DNA of 64,000 nt from an uncultured Methanobrevibacter sp. (GTDB lineage Archaea > Methanobacteriota > Methanobacteria > Methanobacteriales > Methanobacteriaceae), in assembly GCF_902770715.1 (NCBI RefSeq), contig NZ_CACXTS010000006.1, positions 1 to 64,000 of the forward strand, written 5' to 3'. Below, piece after piece: positions 63,477-64,000 of this stretch. Positions within the stretch are counted from its first letter, which is position 1, and each line of letters begins with the position of its first letter. Under the pieces are notes generated by a model, which made no database searches, was not told the DNA's origin, and saw only the letters and a program-made list of their open reading frames with translations. Made by a program: the position numbers and the translations under genes.

Positions 63477-64000
63477 ATGTCAACTGCAGAAGATAAGATT
63501 TTTACAAAAGACTTTTTCCTTGTTTTTGGAGCGCTGCTCTTTACGGCACTTGTAATGTATGTGCTGATGTCAACAGTTACTGAGTATGCCACTTCGATGG
63601 GATCTTCTGCAATGATTGCAGGTCTTGTTTCAGGAATATATATCTTTGGTGGGCTTTGTTCTAGAGTTTATTCGGGAAATGCCCTTGAAAGAATAGGTTG
63701 GAAGAGAACTGCGCTGATTTTCATGAGCATTCATTTCATCTCCTGTCTGTTCTATTTTTTAGTCAGTGACGTGACATTGCTTATAATCGTCAGATTTATT
63801 CATGGAGTGGGTTTTGGAGCATCCGCCAATGCAATTGTAACAATAGCTTCGGCTGTTCTCCCTAAAAAACGCTTTGGAGAAGCGTTCGGTTACTTTATGT
63901 TGGGAACTACACTTGCAGTGGGTTTAGGCCCATTTATAGGTGGATTTTTATATGATACTGTGGGTTCTTACGGTTGCTTTTTGGCGGCCAGCATCTTTTC
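63477..64000 (+). CDS. MFS transporter, N-terminal part (cut by window end)
   Basis: The frame starts at ATG 63477, 13 bases after ogt, and stays open to the window end (174 codons). The visible part starts MSTAEDKIFTKDFFLVFGAL and has about five hydrophobic helices. The MFS loop motif between helices 2 and 3 is diverged (SRVYSGNALERIGWKRT), and helix 4 has FIHGVGFGASANAI, like multidrug or sugar-type MFS exporters. The substrate is unknown. Confidence 0.85.
   Translation, partial: MSTAEDKIFTKDFFLVFGALLFTALVMYVLMSTVTEYATSMGSSAMIAGLVSGIYIFGGLCSRVYSGNALERIGWKRTALIFMSIHFISCLFYFLVSDVTLLIIVRFIHGVGFGASANAIVTIASAVLPKKRFGEAFGYFMLGTTLAVGLGPFIGGFLYDTVGSYGCFLAASIF

Overview
The window looks like chromosome of a gut- or rumen-type Methanobrevibacter (Methanobacteriales). 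The evidence is: very AT-rich DNA; an archaeal gene set (KEOPS Pcc1, prefoldin beta, L37Ae, RpoP, deoxyhypusine synthase, archaeal riboflavin synthase, geranylgeranyl reductase); methanogen-specific genes (MCR activation component A2, CfbC for coenzyme F430, MfnB for methanofuran, CbiMNQO); and a large cluster of secreted adhesin-like proteins with beta-helix and Ig-like repeats. Typical starts follow a GGTGAT or GGAGG ribosome site. The species cannot be fixed from sequence alone.

Region 1 (1-18.9 kb) is a surface-protein island: five adhesin-like proteins, the first cut by the window edge, all on + and separated by hairpin/poly-T terminators. They share modules in different combinations (YVS..GDD-led beta-helix units, NNWWG motifs, a NosD-like helix, Ig-like repeats) and end in three different ways. 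A DUF371 gene and tRNA-Leu(GAG) sit inside the island.

Region 2 (19-43.8 kb) is mostly housekeeping: galU, an Fe-S aldo/keto reductase, a small CxxC protein plus radical SAM/SPASM enzyme plus a 41-residue Cys protein, a heavy-metal P-type ATPase behind three copies of a 44-nt repeat, hisG, a CBS regulator, dys, pyrF, cbiMNQO, ribC, a GT2/DUF2304 pair, a LutAB-like pair, mfnB, guaB, then a translation cluster (rpl37ae-rpoP-Brix-pcc1-pfdB-DUF3194). A 588-base gap at 40.5-41.1 kb holds two candidate small RNAs. After it come a HisA-like protein, a small convergent membrane protein, a CDF transporter and a PfkB kinase.

Region 3 (43.9-64 kb) starts with a 2418-residue DUF4011/SF1 helicase/Vsr-like nuclease/DUF3320 protein that contains an acidic repeat-rich insertion of several hundred residues. 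It continues with uvrC, a zinc-ribbon membrane protein, a coiled-coil protein, atwA, a Usp protein, ferredoxin plus geranylgeranyl reductase, galE, an unknown coiled-coil protein, purF, a U32 peptidase family gene overlapping cfbC, ogt, and an MFS transporter cut by the window end.

The least explained parts are the Cys-peptide/radical-SAM cassette, the triple promoter-operator repeat before the metal ATPase, the two RNA candidates (one carries a copy of the 16S rRNA 3' end sequence), and the giant helicase-nuclease, whose predicted catalytic Glu appears replaced.
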